A model generated the notes under the pieces. That model saw only the letters and a program-made list of their open reading frames with translations, made no database searches and was not told where the DNA came from. Both the position numbers and the translations under genes were made by a program. Shown piece after piece: positions 1-6,871 of a DNA stretch of 24,870 nt (position 1 is the stretch's first letter; each line of letters begins with the position of its first letter). The DNA is taken from positions 1 to 24,870 of the forward strand of contig CAVOOI010000005.1 in assembly GCA_963697455.1 (NCBI GenBank). The letters run 5' to 3'. The DNA comes from JAFEDN01 sp963697455 (GTDB lineage Bacteria; Pseudomonadota; Gammaproteobacteria; Coxiellales; Coxiellaceae).

Positions 1-600
1 AACAAACCGTTTCGCTAAAATATCGTATTGAAACTCGGTATTAGTAGTAAATATAGTGGGGCTAGGTTTGAAGCGGACCTCGGTCCCGGTTTCGTTGCTG
101 ATGGCCGGTGATGGCTAATGGGGCTTGTGGTTCGCCCAGTTTATAATGTTGTTCGTGAACTTTGCCGTGCTGATATATTTTAAGGTGCAGATCTTCGGAA
201 AAGGGCGTTGACGACGGAGACACCGACTCCGTGTAAACCGCCGGAGACTTTATATGATTTTTTATCAAATTTGCCGCCGGCGTGTAAGATAGTCATGATG
301 ACTTCCGCAGCGGAACGGCCTTCTTCGTGGTGAATATCGGCTGGAATGCCGCGGCCATTGTCGCGCACGGTGACTGAACCATCCGCTATGGATGGTGACG
401 GATATTTTCGTGCAATGACCGGCTAAGGCTTCGTCGATGGAGTTATCAAAAACGACTTCAAAAACCATATGATGTAAGCCTGAACCATCATCGGTATCGC
501 CGATATACATGCCGGGCCGTTTACGCACAGCATCGAGTCCTCGAAGTACCTGAATACTTGAAGAATCGTAAGCATTATCTGTGGTTGAAGCTTTATCCAT
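1..600 (-). CDS. gyrB: DNA gyrase subunit B, N-terminal part (frame-broken, runs off the left edge)
   Basis: This is the ATPase subunit of DNA gyrase, which introduces negative supercoils into DNA. Reading leftwards from the ATG at 598-600, the GHKL ATPase domain is recognisable: R-K-R-P-G-M-Y-I-G-D-T, the ATP-binding E-V-V-F-D-N-S-I-D-E-A, then D-N-G-R-G-I-P, H-A-G-G-K-F-D and G-G-L-H-G-V-G-V-S-V-V-N-A-L, continuing to I-L-A-K-R at the edge. The reading frame changes three times, near 385-389, at the A run 199-202 and near 100. Each is explained by one extra base (or a two-base loss at the first), and the protein is conserved on both sides of every break. gyrB is essential, so sequencing or assembly error near a contig end is more likely than a real pseudogene. 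It has the same orientation as dnaA-dnaN-recF but is separated from recF by about 4 kb of opposite-strand genes. Confidence 0.93.
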
Positions 601-609
601 GAGGTTGAA

Positions 610-618
610 ATTATACCA
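610..618 (-). promoter_or_regulatory. Extended -10 promoter element for gyrB
   Basis: On the minus strand the bases just upstream of gyrB read T-G-G followed by TATAAT, a perfect -10 hexamer with a TGn extension. No good -35 hexamer is seen 16-18 bases further up. The hexamer ends only nine bases before the gyrB ATG, and no Shine-Dalgarno sequence fits in that gap. A transcript starting at the usual distance would be nearly leaderless. This is inferred from sequence only. Confidence 0.4.
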
Positions 619-760
619 GATTTAGGAATAGAAAGCCACTGCTTATTGAGGCTGCCACTGGGTTAGATAACCACGAAATTTGCCCATCCAGATTTTCCTG
701 TTTTGCCACGAAGGTACTGTTTAAATCAGATTTTATCCAGGAATCGTTAATATTTCCCCG

Positions 761-877
761 CCGCCGCCAAGCCCGTTGCGGACAGACCGCCCGGGGCTTC
801 GCCGACTGCGTCCTTTTACATGCTCGCTGCGCTGCGCGTGCAAAAGGACTCCGCCGTCACCCGTTAGCTGGCGGCGG
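761..877. repeat. GC-rich palindromic element, REP/MITE-like
   Basis: This GC-rich block lies in an AT-rich gap between gyrB and the DUF29 genes. Its ends are perfect 9-base inverted repeats, CCGCCGCCA at 761-769 and TGGCGGCGG at 869-877. Inside is an imperfect hairpin with arms GTCCTTTT (810-817) and AAAAGGAC (842-849) around a GC-rich loop. It has no ORF of note. The look is that of a REP/BIME-type or small non-autonomous mobile repeat, but only one copy is visible here. I see no gene in the remaining gap, 601-760 and 878-939. Confidence 0.45.
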
Positions 878-939
878 TTATGTACATAATGCTAAGATAC
901 TTAAGAGACTATAGATATGTACCCTATATGGTTTTCCAA

Positions 940-967
940 TTGACTTTATTTATAAACAGTTTAGTAT
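940..967 (+). promoter_or_regulatory. Sigma-70-type promoter of the DUF29/ABC cassette
   Basis: TTGACT at 940-945 and TAGTAT at 962-967 are separated by 16 bases, a good match to a housekeeping promoter. A Shine-Dalgarno-like GAGGTGAG follows at 983-990, before the ATG at 993. No TPP-riboswitch core sequence is seen between promoter and gene. Confidence 0.45.
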
Positions 968-992
968 TTTACTCATGTAACGAGGTGAGACA

Positions 993-1439
993 ATGAATAA
1001 AAACAATAAAAATTACCAATATGATCAAGATTTTTATGCTTGGGCATTGCATAGCGCCGACCTTCTGCGACAGGGAAAGTTTAAGGAGATAGATGTAGAA
1101 CATATGGCTGAGGAGATAGAGAGCATGGGAAAGAGAGACCGGCGTCAACTGGTCAATAGACTAGCAGTTTTAATTGCACATTTGCTTAAATGGCAATTTC
1201 AACCTGAATTGAGAGGTCGTAGCTGGAAACTTACTATCAGAGAACAAAGAATTAAAGTGGCTCAGTTGCTTGACGACAGCCCCAGTTTGAATCATGAATT
1301 GGTAAATAAATTGAATGATGCTTATGCGCAAGCCATAGTTAAAGCGGCCAGAGAAGCAGATTTGATGGAAAATAACTTTCCTGAGCAGTGCCCATATTCG
1401 TTGGATCAATGTTTAGATGGTGAATTCTTCCCCACATAA
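993..1439 (+). CDS. DUF29 family protein, first tandem copy
   Basis: This 148-residue protein of the DUF29 family (PF01724) has no established biochemical function. The family pattern is clear: Y-D-Q-D-F-Y-A-W-A near the N-terminus, an aromatic/leucine segment A-D-L-L-R, then I-D-V-E-H-M-A-E-E-I-E-S-M-G, an L-x-x-H-L-L-K-W-Q-F-Q segment and a C-terminal C-P-Y-S-L-D-Q-C-L motif. It is predicted soluble and mostly helical, with no signal peptide. A GAGG Shine-Dalgarno six to seven bases ahead supports the start. The next gene, 18 bases on, is a near-duplicate of the same length. DUF29 genes are common in cyanobacteria and scattered in proteobacteria, often in tandem, which fits a mobile or accessory origin. 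Confidence 0.9.
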   Translation: MNKNNKNYQYDQDFYAWALHSADLLRQGKFKEIDVEHMAEEIESMGKRDRRQLVNRLAVLIAHLLKWQFQPELRGRSWKLTIREQRIKVAQLLDDSPSLNHELVNKLNDAYAQAIVKAAREADLMENNFPEQCPYSLDQCLDGEFFPT

Positions 1440-1457
1440 TTCTGAGCTATAACGCTA

Positions 1458-1904
1458 ATGAATAAAAACAAAAAAGGTTCTCAATATGATCAAGATTTTT
1501 ATGCATGGGCATTACATAGCGCCGATCTTCTGCGGCAGAGAAAATTTGAAGAGATAGATGTGGAACATATGGCTGAGGAAATAGAAAGTATGGGAAGCAG
1601 AGAAAAGCGAGAGTTGGTAACCATGCTGGCAATTTTAATTGCACGCCTGTTGAAGTGGCAATTTCAGACTGACCGCCGGGCTAATAGCTGGAAGTATAGT
1701 ATTAGAGAACAACGCATTCAGGTTTTGGATATACTGGAAGAAAGTCCGAGTTTAAAGCATGAGTTAAAAAATAAACTAAATCATGCTTATACAAAAGCTG
1801 TTCTTAATGCCGCCTCAGAAACTGGTCTATCGGAGGGAAACTTTCCTGACATGTGTCCTTATTCATTAGCTCAATGTCTAGACGATGAATTCTTCCCTGC
1901 TTAA
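1458..1904 (+). CDS. DUF29 family protein, second tandem copy
   Basis: This is a paralogue of the preceding gene, also 148 residues, aligning without gaps at roughly two-thirds identity by eye. The blocks Y-D-Q-D-F-Y-A-W-A-L-H-S-A-D-L-L-R-Q and I-D-V-E-H-M-A-E-E-I-E-S-M-G are unchanged. Divergence is concentrated in the middle and C-terminal thirds. The start ATG at 1458 follows the first copy after 18 bases and has no strong Shine-Dalgarno, suggesting translation coupled to the upstream gene. Its last 20 bases overlap the start of the ABC ATPase gene. That physical coupling to a transporter is the only functional hint; the role is unknown. Confidence 0.9.
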   Translation: MNKNKKGSQYDQDFYAWALHSADLLRQRKFEEIDVEHMAEEIESMGSREKRELVTMLAILIARLLKWQFQTDRRANSWKYSIREQRIQVLDILEESPSLKHELKNKLNHAYTKAVLNAASETGLSEGNFPDMCPYSLAQCLDDEFFPA

Positions 1905-2658
1905 TACTAATCCTCCCGATATTTTAATCCAAAATCTTACTCTGGAATATCAGCACCACTTTCTATTTAACCAATTCAATTTAAGTTTTCCTGCTGCAAG
2001 TTGGACGGCTATATTGGGTGCGAGTGGAGTGGGTAAGAGTACCTTGTTAAAATTGTTGGCGGGATTGCCGACGGGTGTAGAAAAACCACTTTCCTCGAAT
2101 GTCATTGTGGCGTCTGATAGCCGACCGCTGGCTGGTCGAGTGGCATACATGGCTCAGCAGGATTTGCTTATGCCTTGGCTGAGTGTGCTGGAAAATTGTT
2201 TAATCGGTTATCGTTTGCGTGGCTTCGCTGTCGATGCCTCGGTGCGACATCAGGCCAAAGATTTATTAAAAAAGGTAGGTTTGGAAAAGGCCGAAAAATT
2301 GCAGATATCACAACTATCGGGAGGAATGCGGCAGCGGGTTGCTTTGGTTAGAACTTTTTTAGAGCAAAAACCCATTGTACTAATGGATGAGCCTTTTTCA
2401 GCTTTGGATACCATTACCCGATTAAAACTCCAAGATTTGGCGGCCCAATGGCTGGTAGGCAAAACAGTAGTGTTGGTCACCCACGACCCACTGGAAGCTT
2501 TGCGTTTAGCGGATCGGGTGTATGTTTTACGTGGAACACCTGCGCAGATGGAAGAACAATTAGTGATCAATACTCCTCGCCCGCGTTCACTGCAAGATCA
2601 GCAATTACTAGCGCGACAGGGCGAGTTGCTTAATTTATTAGCAAAAGAGTCCGCATGA
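1885..2658 (+). CDS. ABC transporter ATP-binding protein (ThiZ/SsuB/TauB type)
   Basis: This 257-residue ATPase of a small-molecule importer energises uptake at the inner face of the cytoplasmic membrane. All ABC motifs are present: Walker A G-A-S-G-V-G-K-S (45-52), a Q-loop glutamine near 91, signature L-S-G-G-M-R-Q-R (144-151), Walker B I-V-L-M-D-E-P (164-170) and the switch histidine in V-T-H-D (about 200). The family is that of nitrate/sulfonate/taurine/HMP importers. The next two genes are its permease and binding protein. The start at 1885 lies inside the end of the second DUF29 gene. The stop overlaps the permease start as ATGA (2655-2658), so the subunits are translationally coupled. 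Confidence 0.93.
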   Translation: MNSSLLNTNPPDILIQNLTLEYQHHFLFNQFNLSFPAASWTAILGASGVGKSTLLKLLAGLPTGVEKPLSSNVIVASDSRPLAGRVAYMAQQDLLMPWLSVLENCLIGYRLRGFAVDASVRHQAKDLLKKVGLEKAEKLQISQLSGGMRQRVALVRTFLEQKPIVLMDEPFSALDTITRLKLQDLAAQWLVGKTVVLVTHDPLEALRLADRVYVLRGTPAQMEEQLVINTPRPRSLQDQQLLARQGELLNLLAKESA

Positions 2659-3394
2659 AATTACTACGTTACGTCATAATCTTTATATCTATACTGTTAA
2701 TTTGGCAGGGGTGGTGCTATTAGGACAGTTACCGATCTATATCTTGCCTGGCCCGCTGGAGGTTTTTAAGAGTTTGCTGAACCATAGCGGCCTCATTGCT
2801 CAAAATGCTTGGCCGACCCTAGTTGAAATGCTTTGCGGGTTGGTATTGGGCGCTTTAGCTGGAATTTGGGCGGCGCTCTGTCTGACTTATTTTCGATGGG
2901 CGCGGTTCTGGTTTCTGCCTTTGCTCATCACCAGTCAGGCTTTGCCCACCTTTGCGATTGCACCTTTGCTGGTCATCTGGTTTGGGTACGGTATGGCCTC
3001 AAAAATAGTCGTCGCTATGCTCATGATTTTTTTCCCGGTGGCGAGCGCTTTTTATGATGGGCTGCGGAGGACTCCGCGAGATTGGATAAATTTAGGTACA
3101 GTGATGGGCGCCTCGCATTGGCGGCTACTATGGCGAATCCGCATTCCTTCAGCATTGCCAGCTTTGGGAAGTGGTTTGCGCGTAGCCGCAACTTTCGCAC
3201 CTATGGGTGCTGTGATTGGTGAATGGGTGGGGGCTAGTCAGGGTTTGGGCTTTCTAATGCTGAATGCTAATGCTAGGATGCAAATCGATTTGATGTTTGC
3301 AGTATTGTTCGTATTGATAGTGCTCACTTTGATTTTGTACTTTGCGGTAGACCAGTTTTTTAAAAAAATTATTTTTTGGAGTGCTCATGATTAA
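2655..3394 (+). CDS. ABC transporter permease (ThiX/SsuC type), frameshifted near its start
   Basis: This is the membrane subunit of the importer (binding-protein-dependent inner-membrane component, PF00528). It has about six hydrophobic segments and the EAA-type loop around M-G-A-S-H-W-R-L-L-W-R-I-R-I-P-S-A-L-P. The ATG at 2655 overlaps the ATPase stop and encodes a basic start followed by a membrane segment, M-K-L-L-R-Y-V-I-I-F. That frame closes at a TAG after 23 codons, while the conserved protein continues in another frame from about 2705. Restoring one G in the run 2708-2711 joins the two parts into a normal 246-residue permease. A homopolymer error is therefore likely, but a genuine recent inactivating deletion cannot be excluded. 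Without the correction, a TTG at 2702 could give an N-terminally shortened protein. Confidence 0.88.
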
Positions 3395-4340
3395 GATAGT
3401 AAAATTGATTGCTTTTTTTGCTGTATTGCTATTTTATCCCTTAACTTACGCTCAAAACGTTACGGCAGATAAGCCGTTAACCGTAGTGCTCGACTGGTTC
3501 ATTAATCCGGATCACGCGCCTTTATTAGTGGCGGAGCAACAAGGTTTTTTTCAAAAAGAGGGTCTTAAAGTAAAAATAATCCAACCCGCTGATCCGGCTG
3601 ACGGCCCTAAGTTGGTGGCGGCGAAACAGGCTGACGTCGCAATCACTTACCAACCGCAATTACTGATGCAAGTAGATCAAGGGTTGCCTTTAGTCAGGTT
3701 TGGATCGTTAGTCGATTCTCCGCTGGATTGCCTGGTTTCTTTAAAAGCTAAAGGTATCCAACGGCTTGAGGATCTGAAGGGGAAAACGGTCGGCTATAGT
3801 TCTGGCGGCATTGATAGTGCTATGTTGCAAACCATGTTACGAGAGCACCAACTAACGCTCAGCGATATTCATTTCATTAACGTCCGTTATGATTTAGTCC
3901 AAGCGCTGTTGTCCGGTAACATAGCTGCTTTTACCGGTGGGATGCGGAACGTGGAACCGGTTCAACTGGAACACTTAGGCCATCCGGCGCAGGTTTTTTA
4001 TCCGGAAGATAATGGTTTTCCTAATTATGATGAGCTGATTTTTGTCACCCGCGCCGACAGTACGCATGATCCGCGATTGGCAAAGTTTTTAATGGCTATC
4101 CAAAAAGGGGGCGAATATTTAGTAAAACATCCGCAAGAATCTTGGGATGGAGTCGTGAAGCAACATCCGGAATTAAATAACTCCCTCAACAAAGCGATTT
4201 GGTTTGCATCTATCCGCTATTTTTCTAAAAACCCATCTGCTTTGGACAAAAATAAATATGCAGTATTTGCTCAATTTTTGCAGCAGCAAGGTGTGATAAA
4301 AAAAGTTCCTGAATTATCTACGTACACTGTTCAGTTATAA
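3387..4340 (+). CDS. NMT1/THI5-like periplasmic substrate-binding protein
   Basis: This is the solute-binding protein of the importer, about 317 residues from the ATG at 3387. An in-frame GTG at 3381 is less likely, because TTGGAG at 3375-3380 is ideally spaced for 3387. A signal peptide ends near L-T-Y-A-Q. The mature protein begins with V-V-L-D-W-F-I-N-P-D-H-A-P-L, which recalls hydroxymethylpyrimidine-binding ThiY, and has the two-lobe NMT1/THI5 pattern with G-Y-S-S-G-G-I-D-S and A-A-F-T-G-G-M. Known ligands in this superfamily include formylaminopyrimidine/HMP, riboflavin, taurine and alkanesulfonates. A pyrimidine thiamine precursor is the best guess, but no TPP riboswitch or thi gene is nearby. 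It overlaps the permease by 8 bases. Confidence 0.9.
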   Translation: MIKIVKLIAFFAVLLFYPLTYAQNVTADKPLTVVLDWFINPDHAPLLVAEQQGFFQKEGLKVKIIQPADPADGPKLVAAKQADVAITYQPQLLMQVDQGLPLVRFGSLVDSPLDCLVSLKAKGIQRLEDLKGKTVGYSSGGIDSAMLQTMLREHQLTLSDIHFINVRYDLVQALLSGNIAAFTGGMRNVEPVQLEHLGHPAQVFYPEDNGFPNYDELIFVTRADSTHDPRLAKFLMAIQKGGEYLVKHPQESWDGVVKQHPELNNSLNKAIWFASIRYFSKNPSALDKNKYAVFAQFLQQQGVIKKVPELSTYTVQL

Positions 4341-4412
4341 TTCCATATGCCAACTTAACCATTTTATCCCAGAACCCGCCAATGTTTTCAAAAACCGTCA
4401 AGCAATAGCGGG

Positions 4413-4611
4413 TTAGGCACTCGCCGGGGCCTCGTATCGAAACCAGGAAGCAATGCTCGCAAAGCGAGAATTGCTGTCTTCAATCCGCCAGGCGCCAGCA
4501 ACGGCAGTCACAACGGAATTGGCTTTTTGATCGGTCTGACGCCCGATCAAAAAGCCAATGCAGCGTCGAAGTGCCTAAGGCGAATCTCCGCGAACCCTGG
4601 CGGATTGAAGA
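4413..4611. repeat. Complex of nested and adjacent inverted repeats
   Basis: This lies in the 313-base gap between the converging ABC operon and recF; I see no gene in the gap. Four palindromes occur. The outermost pair is TTAGGCACT (4413-4421) with AGTGCCTAA (4570-4578). A 16-base perfect pair, TCTTCAATCCGCCAGG, lies at 4477-4492 with its complement at 4596-4611. A 17-base perfect hairpin, ATTGGCTTTTTGATCGG, lies at 4518-4534 with its complement at 4543-4559 and an 8-base loop. A separate small hairpin lies at 4450-4474 (11-base arms, one mismatch). The T run sits inside the ascending arm, so this is not a classic intrinsic terminator. The palindromes could be the remains of a small mobile element or a recombination site, or form a structured RNA. 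Confidence 0.65.
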
Positions 4612-4653
4612 ATATTAACGATGGGTGTGTTGGCAGCATTACCGACGCCAATC

Positions 4654-5733
4654 TTAAGCGCGGACTTGTCCCTGTTCCACGTGGAACATTTGAACTTGGT
4701 CTAAGGGGATCATGTTTGATAGTTCTTCTTGAGTAATGCCGGTAATAAAAACTTGAGCGTGCAGCTCGGTTAAAATATGGGTGATGAAGCGGCGTTTTTC
4801 TGGATCAAGCTCTGAGGGGAGATCATCTATTAAATAGATAGGACTTTGCTGGGTGATTTTTTGGAGGAGTAACCCCTGCGCCAGGTGGAGAGCATAAGCG
4901 GCTAATTTTTGTTGACCTTGGGAAAGATCATCGCAAACAGGTGTTTTATCAGCATATAATTGCAGGTCGGCTCTTTGCGGGCCGTATTGGGTATAACCTA
5001 GCTGTTGATCGCGCGCTAAACTTTCGCTTAAGACTTCAGCAAAGTCTCTTTCTCGTGACCAGCCACGAAAATAACGCAGGGTTAGTTGATCTACTTCAGG
5101 CAAAACAATGGCTAGTAAGCTAGTCAAAATGGGTTGGAGCTGGGCAATGTAATCTTTTCGATATTGGTCAAAAGTATTGGATAGTCTAATTAACTCAGGA
5201 TTCCACACGCCTACTTCCCGCGCATTGAGTTGACTTTTTAAGCCGGCGTTCCGCTGCTTAAGTACTTTTTGAAATTGTTGCCACATTGAATAAAATCCAG
5301 GTTCCACGTGGAACACGCCCCAGTCTAAATATTGGCGGCGAGGCTTAGGGCCGTCATGAAAGTAGCGGTGGCTTTCGGTCGTCAGCAGTTGTAAGGGGAG
5401 TTGTTTGGCCAGGGGCGCTAAAGAAGTCACCGTTTCACCATTGATCCGCATTCTTTTCTCGCCTTGACGTGAACGTTCTACTCCCACAGGTTGAATTTGG
5501 TTCTCATGTTGCAATTGAGCAAATAGCGTAAACTGATTGGCGTCGTGCTGAATAATGCGCGGAACTAAGTGAGTCCTAAAAGAGCGGCCTAGTCCAAGAA
5601 AATAAATCGCTTCCAGAATGCTGGTTTTCCCTGACCCATTTTGGCCATAAAAAATATTGATTCCGGCCTGCGGTTCTAGAACCACTGCGGTTAAATTTCT
5701 AAATTGATTAATGACCAATTGAATCATTGGCAT
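4654..5733 (-). CDS. recF: DNA replication and repair protein RecF
   Basis: RecF is an SMC-like ATPase that, with RecO and RecR, loads RecA at single-strand gaps and stalled forks. The protein has 359 residues, normal for the family. It shows Walker A G-Q-N-G-S-G-K-T at 30-37 after F-R-N-L, the signature-like L-S-Q-G-Q-Q-K in the C-terminal third and Walker B Y-L-I-D-D-L-P-S-E-L-D, the D-loop typical of RecF. The conserved W-G-V-F-H-V-E-P and a C-terminal M-F-H-V-E-Q are both encoded by palindromic CACGTG-centred DNA (the parS-like sites). It follows dnaN after 8 bases in the standard dnaA-dnaN-recF order. The expected next gene, gyrB, is displaced. M-P-M at the start leaves the second methionine as an alternative. 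Confidence 0.97.
   Translation of the reverse strand: MPMIQLVINQFRNLTAVVLEPQAGINIFYGQNGSGKTSILEAIYFLGLGRSFRTHLVPRIIQHDANQFTLFAQLQHENQIQPVGVERSRQGEKRMRINGETVTSLAPLAKQLPLQLLTTESHRYFHDGPKPRRQYLDWGVFHVEPGFYSMWQQFQKVLKQRNAGLKSQLNAREVGVWNPELIRLSNTFDQYRKDYIAQLQPILTSLLAIVLPEVDQLTLRYFRGWSRERDFAEVLSESLARDQQLGYTQYGPQRADLQLYADKTPVCDDLSQGQQKLAAYALHLAQGLLLQKITQQSPIYLIDDLPSELDPEKRRFITHILTELHAQVFITGITQEELSNMIPLDQVQMFHVEQGQVRA
4673..4688. promoter_or_regulatory. parS site (perfect 16-base palindrome)
   Basis: TGTTCCACGTGGAACA is a perfect palindrome that fits the ParB/Spo0J recognition consensus (TGTTNCACGTGNAACA) and, from memory, is the form found in Pseudomonas. It lies near the 3-prime end of recF, about 3.5 kb from the candidate oriC, the usual neighbourhood for centromere-like parS sites in chromosomal ParABS systems. 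parA and parB are not in this window. The match is seen directly; function is inferred. Confidence 0.85.
5300..5315. promoter_or_regulatory. parS site (one mismatch)
   Basis: GGTTCCACGTGGAACA differs from the perfect site in recF only at the first base and keeps the central 14-base palindrome. It lies within the recF codons for F-H-V-E-P, about 0.6 kb from the first site. Two such sites so close to the dnaA region strongly suggest a ParB loading zone. Confidence 0.8.
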
Positions 5734-5741
5734 GCGGGTTT

Positions 5742-6857
5742 TTACATCCTCATTGGCATAACAACGAAGGCTTGATCATGGTGACCATTGGGTTCTGCGA
5801 TCAATAGACTATTGTTGTGAGCGCTGGCGAATATCAGCTCTACTTCATTACTGTTTAAAGTGTTCAGTACATCCAATAAGTAATTGACGTTGAATGCAAG
5901 GCCAAATTCTGTTCCTGAGTAATTCACGCTGAGTTCTTCTTCAGCCAGTTCTTGCTCGGGATTATTCGCTAACAAACGCAATAAATTAGGTTTCAACTCT
6001 ATAAATATTCCGCGAACTTTGTCATTGCATAAAATGGCTGTACGAATGAGCGCTTGTTTGAATTCTTCACGATTAATAGTGATTTTTTTGTCGCCGTTTT
6101 TGGGAATAACCCGTTGGTAATCTGGGAAGCGGCCCTCTATCAATTTGGAAACAAAGGTGTAGTTTTCCGCGGCAGCTTCAATATAGCTATTGCCTACCGA
6201 TAAAGTGAGCGTCTGTTCAGAATTATTCAGTAAGCGCATCAACTCCATAATACCTTTGCGCGGGACAATTATTTGTAAGCGATGCTGATCTGGAATATCA
6301 ATCGCTATGGTATCAGTAGCCAAGCGATGCCCGTCCGTAGCTACGGTCCTTAATGTGTTGGGAAGAAACTCAAATAACATGCCATTTAAATAATAACGCA
6401 CGTCTTGTTGCGCCATAGCAAAATGAGTGCGTTGTAATAAGCGCAGCAGTTCTGGTTGATTCAACTCTGTTTTTAAATGAACCGATTGAGATTCAGTATT
6501 AGGATAATCTTCGGCAGGCAAAGTGCTGAGGGTAAATCGACTACGTTGAGATTTCAACACAATTTGCTGCTTCTCTTGATATAATTCAATCACTGCATTT
6601 TCTGGTAAAGCGCGGCAGATATCTAGTAACTTTCTTCCGGGCAACGTCAGTTGCAGAGGTGTAGAAAATGATTCCGAAGGTGAGCTATGGCCGGTCAATT
6701 CAATTTCTAAATCCGTACCGATAACGGAGAGCCGTTGCTCATTAATATTTAACAATACATTGGACAAAATAGGTAAAGTTTGTTTTCTATCCACCACACC
6801 CATCACCATTTGGAGTGGTTTTAGCAGAGCTTCGCGTGAAAGAGTTAATTTCATCAT
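5742..6857 (-). CDS. dnaN: DNA polymerase III subunit beta (sliding clamp)
   Basis: This ring-shaped processivity clamp tethers DNA polymerase III and other clamp-binding proteins to DNA. It has 371 residues, close to the usual 366, and the three-domain clamp pattern. The N-terminus is M-K-L-T-L-S-R-E-A-L-L-K-P-L-Q, with T-L-P-I-L-S-N-V-L near residue 30, then L-P-A-E-D-Y-P, R-Y-Y-L-N-G-M and T-D-G-H-R-L-A in the middle. The C-terminal V-V-M-P-M-R-M is the typical clamp ending that forms part of the peptide-binding pocket. AGGAGA six bases ahead fixes the start, where two ATG codons stand in tandem. dnaA is 14 bases upstream and recF 8 bases downstream, so the three are likely one operon. Confidence 0.98.
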   Translation of the reverse strand: MMKLTLSREALLKPLQMVMGVVDRKQTLPILSNVLLNINEQRLSVIGTDLEIELTGHSSPSESFSTPLQLTLPGRKLLDICRALPENAVIELYQEKQQIVLKSQRSRFTLSTLPAEDYPNTESQSVHLKTELNQPELLRLLQRTHFAMAQQDVRYYLNGMLFEFLPNTLRTVATDGHRLATDTIAIDIPDQHRLQIIVPRKGIMELMRLLNNSEQTLTLSVGNSYIEAAAENYTFVSKLIEGRFPDYQRVIPKNGDKKITINREEFKQALIRTAILCNDKVRGIFIELKPNLLRLLANNPEQELAEEELSVNYSGTEFGLAFNVNYLLDVLNTLNSNEVELIFASAHNNSLLIAEPNGHHDQAFVVMPMRM

Positions 6858-6871
6858 GGTTTTTCTCCTGA

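Noticed and set aside
878..992. TPP riboswitch controlling a thiamine-precursor importer
   Set aside because: None of the conserved TPP-riboswitch core words is present upstream of the cassette or between its genes, so the HMP substrate is left unproven.
2523..2538. TGTTTTACGTGGAACA inside the ABC ATPase gene, resembling parS
   Set aside because: The left half-site has two mismatches and the central CACGTG is broken to TACGTG, so it is much weaker than the two sites in recF.
4518..4559. The 17-base hairpin as an intrinsic terminator for recF or the ABC operon
   Set aside because: The T run lies within the ascending arm and there is no U tract after the stem on either strand.
4413..4611. Integron attC site or transfer origin
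   Set aside because: No R/Y core sites of the attC kind, no integrase, relaxase or nick-site motif nearby.
4527..4736. A 69-codon plus-strand ORF overlapping the palindromes and the end of recF
   Set aside because: It is mostly encoded by inverted-repeat DNA and antisense recF, with no ribosome site or recognisable domain.
4941..5123. Small plus-strand ORF inside recF
   Set aside because: Antisense shadow of a well-conserved gene. The same reasoning applies to the small opposite-strand ORFs inside dnaN/dnaA, trbE, trbB, traF and pilQ.
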